Assembly (NCBI GenBank): GCA_031216915.1
Contig: CM062294.1
Location: forward strand, 31,201,128-31,265,127
Source of the DNA: Pictodentalium vernedei
Lineage: Eukaryota > Mollusca > Scaphopoda > Dentaliida > Dentaliidae
Length of the DNA stretch: 64,000 nt
Direction of reading: 5' to 3'
The notes under the pieces are model-generated. The model was given only the letters and a program-made list of their open reading frames with translations. It made no database searches and was not told the origin of the DNA. Shown here piece by piece: positions 24,069-36,921 of this stretch; the first letter of the stretch is position 1, and each line of letters opens with the position of its first letter. Position numbers and translations under genes: made by a program.

Positions 24069-26086
24069 AGACTTTATGATTCTGGAGAATCATGGCTTTT
24101 CCCGATTAGATTCCCTGATTTTTCTTGACCCCACAGTGTCTGACGAATTGTTTTTAACTGTCTCACTAAAGTTCCTTCATTGATGTTATGAGAAAGGTGA
24201 GTATAGTAGTCTCAAATGACTCGGTTTGGGTTTGATAAAAAAATGTTTAGGTAAAACCCATCATTAATGGTAGAATGGGTTAATATCAATATCAATGTTT
24301 CCCTATCAGTTTTGCGTCCGGTAAAAGACGTTACGTTTCTCTGTGGCATTTCCATTTGATGTTGTTGGTGTGCAAAAACAGACTATTTCCTCATTTTTTT
24401 TTACATTTAGCAGCCCATGAAGGGTTAACAAATGCCTACCAGAATAATTGATCCATGCAACTGGTCATATGACACCAAGACCTATCAACTGCCATTTTCT
24501 CTTGAAAACCCCACAAAACGTTTGTTAAGAAATCCAGGGAAAACGATTTTTTAAGCTTTTGATGGGTATCCCTGTTAACCTCCCCAACAGGGGTTAAGGC
24601 TTGGCTTTTTGAATACCTTTATTACTTAAAAAAATGGTCCTCTGTGAATTCCACTTCAAACAAAGGAGATTATGTTTATCTCTCATGTATACATTAGGTG
24701 CTGTGCGTGTCTGAAAACAGTCCCATGTTAACAACATTACGATGCTTGGCAGCTTGTAGATGGTTAAAAAAACGCTCACCGGAGTATTTTGTCCATGCAT
24801 CTTGTAATGCCACATAAAGACCTACGAATAGTCAATTTGTCTTGAAACCCTACAAGTTACCGTTAGGGAAATTCACAGAAAATGGGAATTTAAAGCTTTC
24901 AAGGGATATCTCTCTTTAGCATGCCCAAAATGGGTTAAGACGTCGACTTTTGAATACCCTTACAACTTACAAAAATGTTTCCGTATAAATTGTATGCGCG
25001 ATAAAAGAAGGCACTTTTCTTTGTGGTGTACCCTTTGGGTGCTGTTGGTGTGCAAAAACAGCCCATTTTATCGCAATTTTGACCTTCAGCAGCCTGGGGA
25101 GGGTTAACTAATGCTGACCGGAATATTTTGTTCATGCGACTTGCAATGTCACACCAAGACCTGCAAATAGCCGAATTTTCTTGAAAACCTACAAGATGTT
25201 GTTAGACAAAACCACAGAAAACGGGTATTTTAAGATTTTAATGGGTATCTCTCTTTAACCAGCCCAAAATGGGTTAAGACGTCAAATTTTGAATACCCTT
25301 ACCACTTTCAAAAATATTTTCCGATCAATTTTGCGTCCGATAAATGAAGGCCCCTTTCTCTGTGGTATATCGTTTGGGTGCTGTTGGTGTCTAAAAACAA
25401 CCCATTTTATCACAATTTTTACGTTTAGCAGCTCGGGGAGGGTTAACTAATGTTGACCGGAATATTTTATCCATGCAACTTGTAATGTCACACCAAGACC
25501 TGAGAGTGACCAATTTTTCTTGAAAATCTAGAAGACTCGTTTAGAGAAATCCACGGAAAACATGAAGTTTTGAGCTTTTTGGGGGTATTGCTGTTTAACC
25601 AGCCCAAAACGAGTTAACACTTGGTTTTCTGAACACTCTTATTACTTACAAAAATGATTCTCGGTGAATTTCACTTCCATTAAAGGAAGTTATATTTACC
25701 TCTCGGGTATTGTTTGGGTGCTGTGGGGGTCTGAATCCGGCCCATTTCATCAAAATGTCGATGTTTGGCAGCCTGTGGAGGGTTACCATATGCATCGCCT
25801 AATATGTCGTGTGTATCAAAGGTTGTGTCATAGGCAGGTCTAGTAATGATGAATATTTAAAAAAAATCCTAAAGACGTATTTCGAGAAAGTGCCGATAAA
25901 CCCCAATTTTTGCAGTTTTTTGCCAATTCTGGCGAAATAAGGGTTAAAACGAAAATTCCACTTCGGTACATTTTTAGATTTTTTGCCACTCTATGCGTGT
26001 GCCAAATTGTGTGAAAATCGGTTCGAAAATGGCTTCTGAATCGTACGGACAAAAATGTGTGGAAAAAAAAAACAAAAAAAAAAAAA
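24067..26086. repeat. Array unit 8, five-monomer type
   Basis: CTAG head, boxes near 24424, 24766, 25101, 25441 and 25785, terminal monomer and poly(A). Its interior is the best match for the inverted block at 7077-7728 and for the array sequence to the right of that inversion. Confidence 0.85.
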
Positions 26087-26552
26087 CTAGACTTTATGAT
26101 TCTGGAGAATCATGGCTTTTCCCGATGAGATTCCTTGATTTTTCATGCCCCCACAGTGTCTGATGAATTGTTTTTAACTGTCTCACTGAAGTTCTTTCAT
26201 TGATGTTATGAGAAAGGTGGTTATAGTAGTCTCAAATGACTCAGTTTTATAAAAAAATTGTTTAGGTAAAAACCATCATTAATGGTAGAGTGGGTTAATA
26301 TCAATATAGTCGTCCCACAAGTTAATGACCGGCAAAAGGAGTTATGTTTGTTTGACACATACCCTTTGAGTGCTCTGTCTATTTGAAAATGGTCAATTTT
26401 ATCTCAAATATATCCAAAATATTGATGTCTGGCACATTGTAGAGGGTTAACATGTGCTAACAGGCATATTTATTCATGCAACTTGCAATTTCAAACCAAA
26501 AAGTGCGAATGGCCATTTTTACTTAAAATCTATAAGATGTTTTCGGAGAAAT

Positions 26553-29095
26553 CCATGCGCATGCGCTCTTTTCGAATTCGACGTGACGAAATGCGAAATT
26601 CGTATCGCTCTTCATGGAAAGTGATGCCGCAACTATCCATGAACAACGAGAGAAAATTTCATGGAAATCTGCCTAGAATTGGTGATATAGCGTTTCGAAG
26701 AGAGGAGGTAAATGTCTGAATTTGGTCCTTCCTTTTCAAGCCAGTTCGAAAAAAGACGTCGTGAATGGGCGCAGACACCTTTAGAGCCCCCCCCCCCCCC
26801 CCTCCCCCCCATCTCTCTGTAAATGGAAGTTGCTTCTTTAAGACCGCCACCCAGGGATCCCAACACAACCTTTAAACCTAAGAGAATCGTCAGAAGTTTA
26901 AAGTGAAAAGAAATTGGCGGTAATTGGGTTTCTGGCAGGCAGGAAAAGATTGACGAAGATTTGCATATTGGACATTAAAATAGCACTTCTGACATACACG
27001 AACCGTGTCCAGACCGCTAGAGGCAGTGACTTGAAATTTTCAGAACGTGTTCTACGAACCCTGGCCGACATTTTGGGATCTGTTTGGAGCGTCCGAGCCG
27101 CCTGGAAAACACCACGCATCGCTTGGAATGAGAGAGTACTATTCGTCCCGACTCTATCAGTTCAGAATGGACATGGGCAGTGTTGAAGACGACTGTGGAG
27201 TGCGATTGAACATAAAGTCCCAGGTTTCGGTGCATCATTGCCTAAGCGGCTCCATTGTATGATTGTTTGTCTCAATATCGTCCTTACTACTTGTAGTTTA
27301 TACCGTTGCCGTACGTTAATGTAGCCTCTTGCCATTTCCGAGACTTTCAAACCAGAACGCCGCCAAAGTGAGGAAGTGCGCGGGGGGGGGGGGGGGGGGG
27401 CTGTAGCGGCGGGGGACGGGGGGGGGGGGGGTATCCTGACACTCTCTTCAAACCTTAGATAATCGAAAGAAGTTGCAGTGAAAAGAAATCGGCGGTGAGT
27501 AGGTGTTTTGGTGGGAAACGATTAACGAAAATTTGCCAATTTGACATTAAAATTGCACTTCTCACAAACACGAACCGTGTCCAGACCGCCGAAGGCAGCG
27601 ACTTCTAATTTTCAGAACTTGTTCTACGCACCCTGGCCGACATTTCAGCATCTGTTGCAAGTGTCGAGACCGCGTGGAGAACACCACGCATCGTGTGGAA
27701 AGTGAGAGCACTATTCGTCCCGACTCTATCAGTTTGGAATGGAATTGGGCACTATTGTAGACTACTGTAGTGCAGCGATTGAGCATAAAACCGGAGTTTT
27801 TTTATGCCAAATTACCTAACCGGCTCCAAGGTATGATCTTTCGTCTGTACATCGCCCAGATCGTCTGAAGTTTATACCGTTACCATACGTTGAAGTAGCC
27901 TTTTGTCATTTTCGCCACTTTCTACCCAGATTTGAGGGTACCTTCCTTCAGCGAAATCTAGCCATGCTCACAACCGCGCCCTCTCCCCGTCGGCCCGGGT
28001 GCTTCTAAAGATAGAAAGGTCAATGGGGAGGGGCCCGTTAGCAAACAAACGGGGGCAGGTGTAGTTGATGAAAAACAGCAGGGGGGGGGGGGGCACGTGT
28101 CCTAGGTAAAAGAAACAATAGGGGGCAGGTGTCCTAAGTAAAAAAAAAAAACAGCAGGAAGGGGGGGGGGGGGGGGGGGGGCAGATGTCCCCGCTAATTA
28201 ATTTTAATAACAGGCAGGTGTTCATGGGGCAGGCCCAATGCTCGGTGTTCCAAATTTTCTATGGTACTTGGCCTTGACGGAAACAACACTTCAACAAGAA
28301 ACAACGGGAAACCTATTTGCAGTAAAGCTGCAAATATAAACATGATTTTAGGACCTTCCCATGGACAGTTTAAATCCTACTGCGATATCAGCGTTTATTA
28401 CTCTCGACCTTTCACTGCATCACTGCAGTATTTCACCCGAGTCGAGTTCTGACGTCATGCAAGTTTGACGGACATGCTTTCAATTTTGTTATTGACAACA
28501 ACATATTTATAATTTCGTGATTACTGATCGGAATTTTGAAAACGACACATGCAATCGCGAAAGAGTTTTCTGAAAAACACGATTGTGCAAAAGGTTTTAG
28601 TGAAATTTGATTATTTTTTTTTATTTTCAATTTCGATGGCTCTTGTCGAAAAGGTGTTAATCACTGATCGTCCCAAACGAGATCAAAGACTGACGCTGTA
28701 TATTAATAACACACAGAGAATCTTCTAAGAATATACACGCGCCATCCTAAAATGAAATAAATCAAGTCTTTTTTCAGGTTTTATGAGAGAAATATGTCCA
28801 ATTGTATCATTGAATCATGTTTAGGTATATGTGGGCGAGACATTTTCTATACGGACAAAATACAGACTAAATAAAATATTTGCCATTATTTTCCGCAGAC
28901 CTATTTTTGTCTTTGCTTCTTGGGGAAATCCATGCTGCTAAATACAACGAAGGAGTGTTATCTAATGAGGTCAGAACCGTCAGGTGGTCGGGTCCGACAC
29001 CGCACCTCGAAGTAGATTTAGTGGGGGTGTCGATTTTACAAGTAATGTAGGCAGCGTACACGGCATGGGCTGTCTGTCTTTAATCCTATAAACAG
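26553..29095. repeat. Module B, copy 3 (most complete)
   Basis: Runs from CATGCGCATGCGCTC to GGGTTAAGGCTTGG. Internal direct copies lie at about 26872-27270 and 27450-27850. G-runs occur near 27383-27400, 28081-28093 and 28161-28181. The CCTAGGTAAA-type G-rich repeats, an AT-rich segment with a TTGACAACAACATATTTATA stretch, and the GTCAGGTGGTCGGGTCCG segment follow. Short antisense ORFs recur in all copies of the internal repeat, but frames are broken differently in each, so coding is not supported. Confidence 0.8.
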
Positions 29096-29122
29096 GGTTA
29101 AGGCTTGGCTTTTTGAATACCC

Positions 29123-29125
<3 letters not shown>

Positions 29126-29189
<64 letters not shown>

Positions 29190-29540
29190 TAGGTGTTTAA
29201 GGTCACATACTTATGCACAATGGCTAATCGTGACCGTGACAGTTTTTTAGGTGGAAGCCGGAGTACATGGAGAGAACCACCAAGCATCGACGAGGAACTG
29301 TCAGCTCCTCAACATTCTAACTCTGTTCAAGCTCCGCTCAAGCAGGGTTACAGAGGATGAAGACATATGTACCATCGACGTGCAGTATACCTTAGTACAC
29401 GGCGTCATCGTGCCCCTATGTCGGCAACCGGGCTAAAGTGCCTTGCCCAAGGACACAACGTGAGTCATCCCGGACGGGGATCGGACTCGGGACCTCTAGC
29501 ATAGAAGTACAACAGTCTACCACTGAGCCACCACGCTCCC
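29126..29540 (-). mobile_element. tRNA-type SINE, full length
   Basis: Flanked by a perfect 13-bp target duplication TTGAATACCCTTA at 29113-29125 and 29541-29553. On the minus strand it has a tRNA-like head (GGTGGCTCAGTGGTAGACTG, then GAGTCCGATCC), a body with TTGTGTCCTTGGGCAAGG and GGGGCACGATG, a distal part with CATTGTGCATAAGTATGTGA, and a long (AAAT)n tail. Same insertion site as 19106 and 7030, so this is one ancestral insertion copied with the array. Confidence 0.88.
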
Positions 29541-31979
29541 TTGAATACCCTTAACACTATCATACATTATCCCTCATGAATTCTGAGTCTGATAAAAGAG
29601 GTTATGTTTACCTATTACATACCCATTTGCTGCCCGAAAACAGCCGATTTTATCAAAATTTTGACGTTTAGCAGCCTGTAGCGGGATTAACAAACGACTA
29701 GCGGAATATTCTCTCTATGCAATTTGTAAGACCTGCCAATGTCCAATTGTTCTTGAAAATCGCCAACAAGCAGTTAGCGAAATCCACAGAAAATGTAAAT
29801 TTTAAGCTTTTAAGGGATATCTCTCCTGATCCAGTCTAAAATAGGTTAAGTTTCATTCTTTTAAATACCCTTTCTACTTACAAAACTGACCCTCTGTGAA
29901 TTCTACGCGCAGTAAAAGAAGTTATATTTCTCTGTTACATATCCATTGGGTGCTCTTGGTGTCTGAAAATAATCCATTTTATCAACATTTTGATGTTTAG
30001 CAGCTCGTGGAGAGTTAACGAATGCTCAACGGAATATTTTGTCCATGTAACTTGTAATGTCACATGAAGACCCGTGAATGGCCATTTTTTCTTGAAATTT
30101 ACAAGATGTTTTTAAAGAAATCCAGGGAAAACATGAAATTTTAAGTCTTTGATGGGTACCGCTGTTTAACCAGACCAAAACGGGTTAAGACCAGCCCTAA
30201 ATGGGTTAATGCTTGGTCTGATGAATTCCACTTCCAAAGAAGGAGGTTATGTTTATCTCGCAGGTACACATTGCGTGCAATGGGTGCCCAGGAACAGTCC
30301 ATTTTCTCAAAATTTCTATCCTTTGCAGCCTCTGGAGAGTTAACTAACGCTTACCGGAATATTTTGTCTATGTAACTTGTAATGTCACTCCAAGACCTGC
30401 AAATGGTCAATCTTTCTTGAATACTTACTAGATTTGTTTGAGAAATCCACAGAAAACTGGAATTTTAAGCTTTTAAGGGGTACATCTTAACCAGGCGAAA
30501 ATGGGTTAAGACCTCGATTTTTTGAATACCCTTACTACTTACTAAATCTTTCTCTGTCAGTTTTGCATCCAGTAAAAGAAGTTATGTATCTCTGTGGCAT
30601 TCCCAGTTGTTGTTGTTAGTGTCCAAAAACAGACTATTTTTCAAATTGTTGACATTTAGCAGCCCGTGGAGGGTTAACAAATGCTTACTGGAATATTTTA
30701 TCCATGCAACCGGTAATGTGACTCCAAGACCTATCAATGGCCATTTTCTGTTGAAAACTTACAAGATGTTTGTAACAAAATCCACGGAAAACATAATTTT
30801 TTTTTAGCTTTTGATGGGTATAGGATATAACCACCCCAAAAGGGGTTAACGCTTGGGTTTTTGAATACCCTTATTACTTACAAAAATGGTCCTCAGTGAA
30901 TTCCAGTTCCAGCAAAGGTGATTATGTGTAACTCTCCGACATACATTGCGTGCTGTGTGTGTCCGAAAACAGCCTATTTCAACAAAATTATGATGCTTGG
31001 CATTCTGTAGAGGGTTAATAAACGCTCAGCGGAATATTTTGTCCATGCCACTTGTAATGTCACTCAAAGACCTGCAAGTAGTCAATTTTTCTTGAAAACC
31101 TATGGAATGTATTTAGAGAAATCCACAGAAAATGGGAATTTTTAGATTTTAAGGGGTCTCTCTATTTAGCCTGCCCAAAATGGGTTAAGACTTCGTTTTC
31201 TGAATAACCTTACTACTTACAAAAATGTTTCCCTATAGATTGTGCGCTCGATAAAAGAAATCACTTTTCTTTGTGGCGTACCCGTTGGGTGCCGTTGGCG
31301 TCCAAAAAAAGCCCAGTTTATCAAAATTTTGACTTTTAGCAGCACGTGGAGGGTTAACAAATGCTCACCGAAGTATTTTGTCCATGCAACTTCTATTGTC
31401 ACATCAAGGCCTGGGAGTGACAATTTTTTCATGAAAATCTACAAGACTCTGTTTAACCCGCCCAAAATGGGTTAATGCTTGGTTTTTTGAACACCATTAT
31501 TACTTACAAAAATGATCTCCGGTGAATTCCACTTCAAATAAAGGAAGTTATGTTTATCTCTCTTGTATCGTTTGGGTGCTCTGGGGGCCTGAAACCGGCC
31601 CATTTCATCAAAATTTCGATGTTTGGCAGCCTGTGGAGGGTTACCATATGCATCGCCTGATATGTCATGTGTACCAAAGGTCGTGTCACAGACAGGTCTA
31701 TCAATGATGAAGGTTTAAATAAAATCTACAAGACGTGTTTCGAGAAAGTGCCGATAAACCCCAATTTTGACAGTTTTTTGCCAATTCTGACGAAATAAGG
31801 GTTAAATCGAAAATTCCGCTTCGGTACATTTTTAGATTTTGTGCCCCTCTATCCGTGTGCAAAATTTTGTGAAAATCGGTCCGAAAATGGCTTCGGAATC
31901 GTGCGGACAATATGTGTGGAACCCCCCCCCCCCCCCCCCCAACCCCCCCCCCCCCCCAAAAAAAAAAAAAAAATAAAAA

Positions 31980-34639
31980 CTAGACTTTATGATTCTGGAG
32001 AATCATGGCTTTTCCCGATGAGATTCCATGATTTGTCATGACCTCACGGTGTATGATGAATTGCTTTTGACTGTCTCACTGAATTTCCTTCATTGATGTC
32101 ATGAAAAAGGTGAGTATAGAAGTCTCAAATGACTCAGTTTGATAAAAAAAAATTGTTTTAGGTAAAAACCATCATTAACGGCGGAGAGGGGTAATATCAA
32201 TATCGTCGTCCAACAAGTTAATGACCGACAAAAGGAGTTATGTTTGTTTGACACATTCCCACTGAGTACTGTATCTATTTGAAAATGGTCCTTTTTATCT
32301 CAAATGTATCCAAAATATTGATGTCTGGCAGCTTGTTAAGGGTTAACAAGCGCTAACAGGAATATCTATTCATGCAATTTGTAATTTCACACCAAAAACT
32401 GTGAATGGCCATTTTTACTTGAAAAGCTCTGGATGTTTTCAGAGAAATCCAGTGAGAACATGTATTTTAAGCTGTTGATGGGTATAACTGTTTATCCAGG
32501 CCAAAATGGGTTAAGGGTTGTTTTTTAAATTTGCTTACTACTTATAAAAATAATTCTCAGTGAGTTCTACTTCCACTTATGTTGATTTCTCCTCTTAACT
32601 TTGGGTGCTGCGGGTATGCAAACACAGCCCACTTTTTCAACATTTTGATGTTTGAGAACCTGCATAGGGTTAACAAATGCTTACTGCAATATTTTGTACA
32701 TGCAACTTGTAATTCACACTAAGATCTGAGAATGGCCAATATTTCTTGAAAATCTATGTGATGTTTGTAGGGAAATCCTCGGATAACATGAATCTTTAAC
32801 CTTTTGAGGGGTATCACCCTGTAACCAGCTCTAAACAGGTTAATACTTGGTTTTATGAATACCTTCCTTACTTACAAAAATGATTCTTGGTGAATCCCAC
32901 TTCCAATGAAGGTGGTTATGTTCATCTCGCAGGTACAATTGGGTGTAATGGGTGGCCAAGTACCGCCCATTTTCTCAAAATGTGCTGTCTCTGGAGGGTT
33001 AACACACGCTTACCAGAATCTTTTGTTCATGCAACTTGTAATGTCACTCCAAGACCTGCAAATGATCAATTTCTCTTGAATGCTTACCAGATTTTTTGGA
33101 GAAATCCACAGAAAATGGGAATTTTAAGCTTTTAAGGGGTACATCTCCTTAACCGGGCGAAAATGGGTTAAGACCTCAATTTTTGAATACCCTTACTACT
33201 TACTAAAAATTTTCTCTATCAGTTTTGCGTCTGGTAAAAGAAGTTATGTTTCTCTGCAGCATTCCCATTTGATGTTGTTGGTGTCCAAAAACAGACTATT
33301 TTTTTCTCGCAATTTTGACATTTAGCAGCCCATGGAGGGTTAACAAATGCTTATCTGAATATTTTATCCATGCAACTGGTAATGTGACTCTAAGACCTAT
33401 CAACGGCCATTTTCTCTTGAAACCCTATGAGACGTTTCTAAAGAAATTCAGGGAAAACATGATTTTTTAAGCTTTTGAAGGGTATTGCTATTAACCATCC
33501 CAAAAGGGGTTAATGCTTGGTTTTTTGAATACCCTTATCACTAACAAATTTGGTCCTCAGTGAATTCCACTTCCAACAAAGTAGATTATGTTCATCTCTC
33601 GGGTATGCGTTGGGTGCTGTGCGCGTCTGAAAACAGCCCATTTCAACAAAATTACAATGCTTAGCAGCCTGTAGAGGGTTAATAAATGCTCACCGGAATA
33701 TTTGTCCATGCAACTTGTAATGACACACAAGGACCTGCGAATAGTCAATTTTTCCTGAAAACAAAAAAGTTGCTTTAAGAGAAATCCACAGAAAATGGGA
33801 ATTTTAAGCTTTTAAGGAGTGTCTCTCTTTAACCAGCCCAAAATGGGTTAAGACTTCGACTTTTGAATACCCTTACCACTATCAAAGATGTTTCCCCATC
33901 AATTTTGCGTTCCATAATTGAAGGAATCTTTCTCGGTGGAACACCAAGTGGGTGCTGTTGAGGTTCAAAAACAGCCCATTTTATCACAACTTTGACTTTT
34001 AGCAGCCCGTGGAGGGTTAACAAATGCTCACCGCAGTATTTTGTCCATGCATATTCTATTGTCACACCAAGGCCTGGGAGTGACAATCTTTTCTTGAAAA
34101 TCTACAAGACTCGTTTAGAGAAATCCACGGAAAATACGAATTTTTGAACTTTTTGGGGGTATTGCTGTTTAACCAGCCCAAAATTGGTTAACGCTTGGTT
34201 TTTTGAACACCCTTATTACTGAGAAAAATAATCCTCGGTGAATTCCACTCCCAATAAAGGAAGTTATGTGTATCTCTCGTGTATTGCTTGGATGCAGTGG
34301 GGGGCCTGAAACCGGCCTATTTCATCAAAATTTCGATATTTGGCAGCCTGTGGAGGGTTACCATATGCATCGCCTGATATGTCGTGTGTATCGAAGGGCG
34401 TGTCACAGACAGGTCTATCAATTACGAATGTATAAAAAAAATAATCTACCAGACATGTTTCGAGAAAGTGCCGATAAACCCCAATTTTGGCAGTTTTTTG
34501 CCAATTCTGACGAAATAAGGGTAAAATCGAAAATTCCGCTTCGGTACATTTTTAGATTTTGTGCCCCTCTACGCGTGTGCAAAATTTCGTGAAAATCGGT
34601 TCGAAAATGGCTTCTGAATCGCACGGAAAAAATGTGTGG

Positions 34640-34674
<35 letters not shown>

Positions 34675-34727
34675 AATAATAATAATCCGTAGAAAAACAA
34701 TAGTCTTTTCCAGAGGGGAAAGCCTAA
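31980..34727. repeat. Array unit 10, seven-monomer type
   Basis: CTAG head, boxes near 32341, 32668, 32996, 33341, 33676, 34013 and 34355, terminal monomer, a 36-base A-run and one GTAGAAAAACAATAGTC repeat ending GGGGAAAGCCTAA directly before the next CTAG. Confidence 0.85.
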
Positions 34728-36738
34728 CTAGACTTTATGATTCTGGAGAATCATGGCTATTCCCGATTAGATTCCATGATTTTTCATGACCCCCACAGTG
34801 TCTGATGAATTGTTTTTAACTGTCTCACTGAAGTTCCCTCACTGATGTTATGAGAAAGGTGAGTATAGTAGTCTCAAATGACTCGGTTTGGGTTTGATAG
34901 AAAAAATGTTTAGGTAAAACCCATCATTAATGGTAGAATGGGTTAATATCAAGATCAATGTTTCCCTCTTAGTTTTGCGTCCGGTAAAAGAAGTTATGTT
35001 TCTCTGTGGCATTTCCATTTGTTGGTGTCCAAAAACAGAGTATTTCTTCAATTTTTTTTACATTTAGCAGCCCATGGAGGGTTAACAAATGCCTACCAGA
35101 ATAATTTATCCATGCAACTGGTCATATGACACCAAGACCTATCAACGGCCATTTTCTCTTGGAAACCCCACAAAATGTTTGTAAAGAAATCCAGGGAAAA
35201 CGATTTTTTAAGCTATCGATGGGTATTCGTGTTAACCTCCCAAACAGGGGTTAACGCTTGGTTTTTTTAATACCCTTATTACTTACAAAAATGGTCCTCT
35301 GTGAATTCCACTTCCAACGAAGGAGATTATGTTTATCTCTCATGTATACATTGGGTGCTGTGCGTGTCTGAAAACAGTCCCATGTTAACAAAATTACGAT
35401 GCTTAGCAGCTTGTAGATGGTTAATAAACGCTCATCGGAGTATTTTGTCCATGCAACTTGTAATGTCACATAAAGACCTACGAATAGTCAATTTGTCTTG
35501 AAACCCTACAAGTTACCGTTAGGGAAATTCACAGAAAATGGGAATTTAAAGCTTTCAAGGGATATCTCGCTTTAGCCTGCCCCAAAAGGGTTAAGACGTC
35601 GACTTTTGAATACCCTTACTGCTTACAAAAATGTTTCCGTATAAATTGTGCACTCGATAAAAGAGGCACTTTTCTTTGTGGTGTACCCTTTGGGTGCTGT
35701 TGGTGTCCAAAAACAGCCCATTTTATCACAATTTTGACCTTCAACAGCCCGGGGAGGGTTAACTAATGCTGACCGGAATATTTTGTTCATGCAACTTGTA
35801 ATGTCACACCAAGACCTGCAAATAGCCGATTTTTTCTTGAAAACCTACAAAATGTTGATGGAGAAATCCACAGAAAACGGGTATTTTAAGATTTTAATGG
35901 GTATCTCTATTTAACCAGCCCAAAATGGGTTAAGACGTCAAATTTTGAATACCCTTACCACTTTCAAAAATATTTTCCGATCAATTTTGCGTCCGATAAA
36001 TGAAGGACCCTTTCTCTCTGGTATACTGTTTGGGTGCTGTTGGTGACTAAAAACAGCCCATTTTATCACAATTTTTACGTTTAGCAGCTCGGGGAGGGTT
36101 AACTAATGCTGACCGGAATATTTTATCCATGCAACTTGTAATGCCACATCAAGACCTGAGAGTGACCAATTTTTCTTGAAAATCTACAAGACTCGTTTAG
36201 AGAAATCCACCGAAAACACGAACTTTTGAGCATTATGGGGGTATTGCTGTTTAACCAGCTCAAAATGGGTTAACGCTTGGTTTTCTGAACACCCTTGTTA
36301 CTGACAAAAATGATCCTCGGTGAATTCCACTCCCAATAAAGGAAGTTATGTTTATCTCTCGTGTATTGTTTGGGTGCAGTGGGGGCCTGAAACCGGCCTA
36401 ATTAATAAAAAAATTCGATGTTTGGCAGCCTGTGGAGGTTTACCATATGCATCGCCTGATATGTAGTGTGTACCAAAGGGTGTGTCACAGACAGGTCTAG
36501 CAATGACGAATGTATAAAAAAAATCTACAAGACGTGTTTCGAGAAAGTGCCGATAAACCCCAATTTTGGCAGTTTTTTCCAATTCTGACGAAATAAGGGT
36601 TAAATCGAAAATTCCGCTTTGCGTACATTTTTAGATTTTGTGCCCCTCTATGCGTGTGCAAAATTTCGTGAATATCGGTTCGAAAATGGCTTCTGAATCG
36701 TACGGACAAAATGTGTGGGAAAAAAAAAACAAAACCCA

Positions 36739-36779
<41 letters not shown>

Positions 36780-36921
36780 AAAAATAATAATCCGTAGAAA
36801 AACAGTAGTCTTTTCCAGAGGGAAAAGCCTAAAAAAAATAAAAAATAATAATCCGTAGAAAAACAATAGTCTTTTCCAGAGGGAAAAGCCTAAACCCCCC
36901 CCTCCCCCCCCCCAAAAAAAA
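34728..36921. repeat. Array unit 11, five-monomer type
   Basis: CTAG head, boxes near 35090, 35415, 35757, 36097 and 36436, terminal monomer, then poly(A), a poly(C) run of about 30, two GTAGAAAAACA(A/G)TAGTC repeats and a second poly(C). Confidence 0.85.

Larger units (their letters stand above)
26087..31979. repeat. Array unit 9: module B, SINE and seven monomers
   Basis: CTAG head, one monomer (box near 26448), module B, a SINE-bearing monomer, then seven monomers with boxes near 29690, 30008, 30331, 30667, 31010, 31350 and 31635. About 75 bp were lost near 31448. It ends in a long poly(C)/poly(A) tract. This is the most complete representative of the B-SINE-monomer arrangement. Confidence 0.85.

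Noticed and set aside
4547..27786. Antisense ORFs in module B with HSKLIESG and KCRPGFVEQVLKI-like stretches in six internal copies
   Set aside because: The reading frame is disrupted at different points in each copy, and the same DNA is also open on the plus strand. Possible exon capture is mentioned only as a hypothesis for B.
1281..35501. Plus-strand 66-residue ORF beginning MNSTSN, nearly identical at 1281, 22672 and 35301 and extended at 9277
   Set aside because: It spans ordinary array monomer sequence that is antisense-open as well. The similarity is DNA-level repeat identity.
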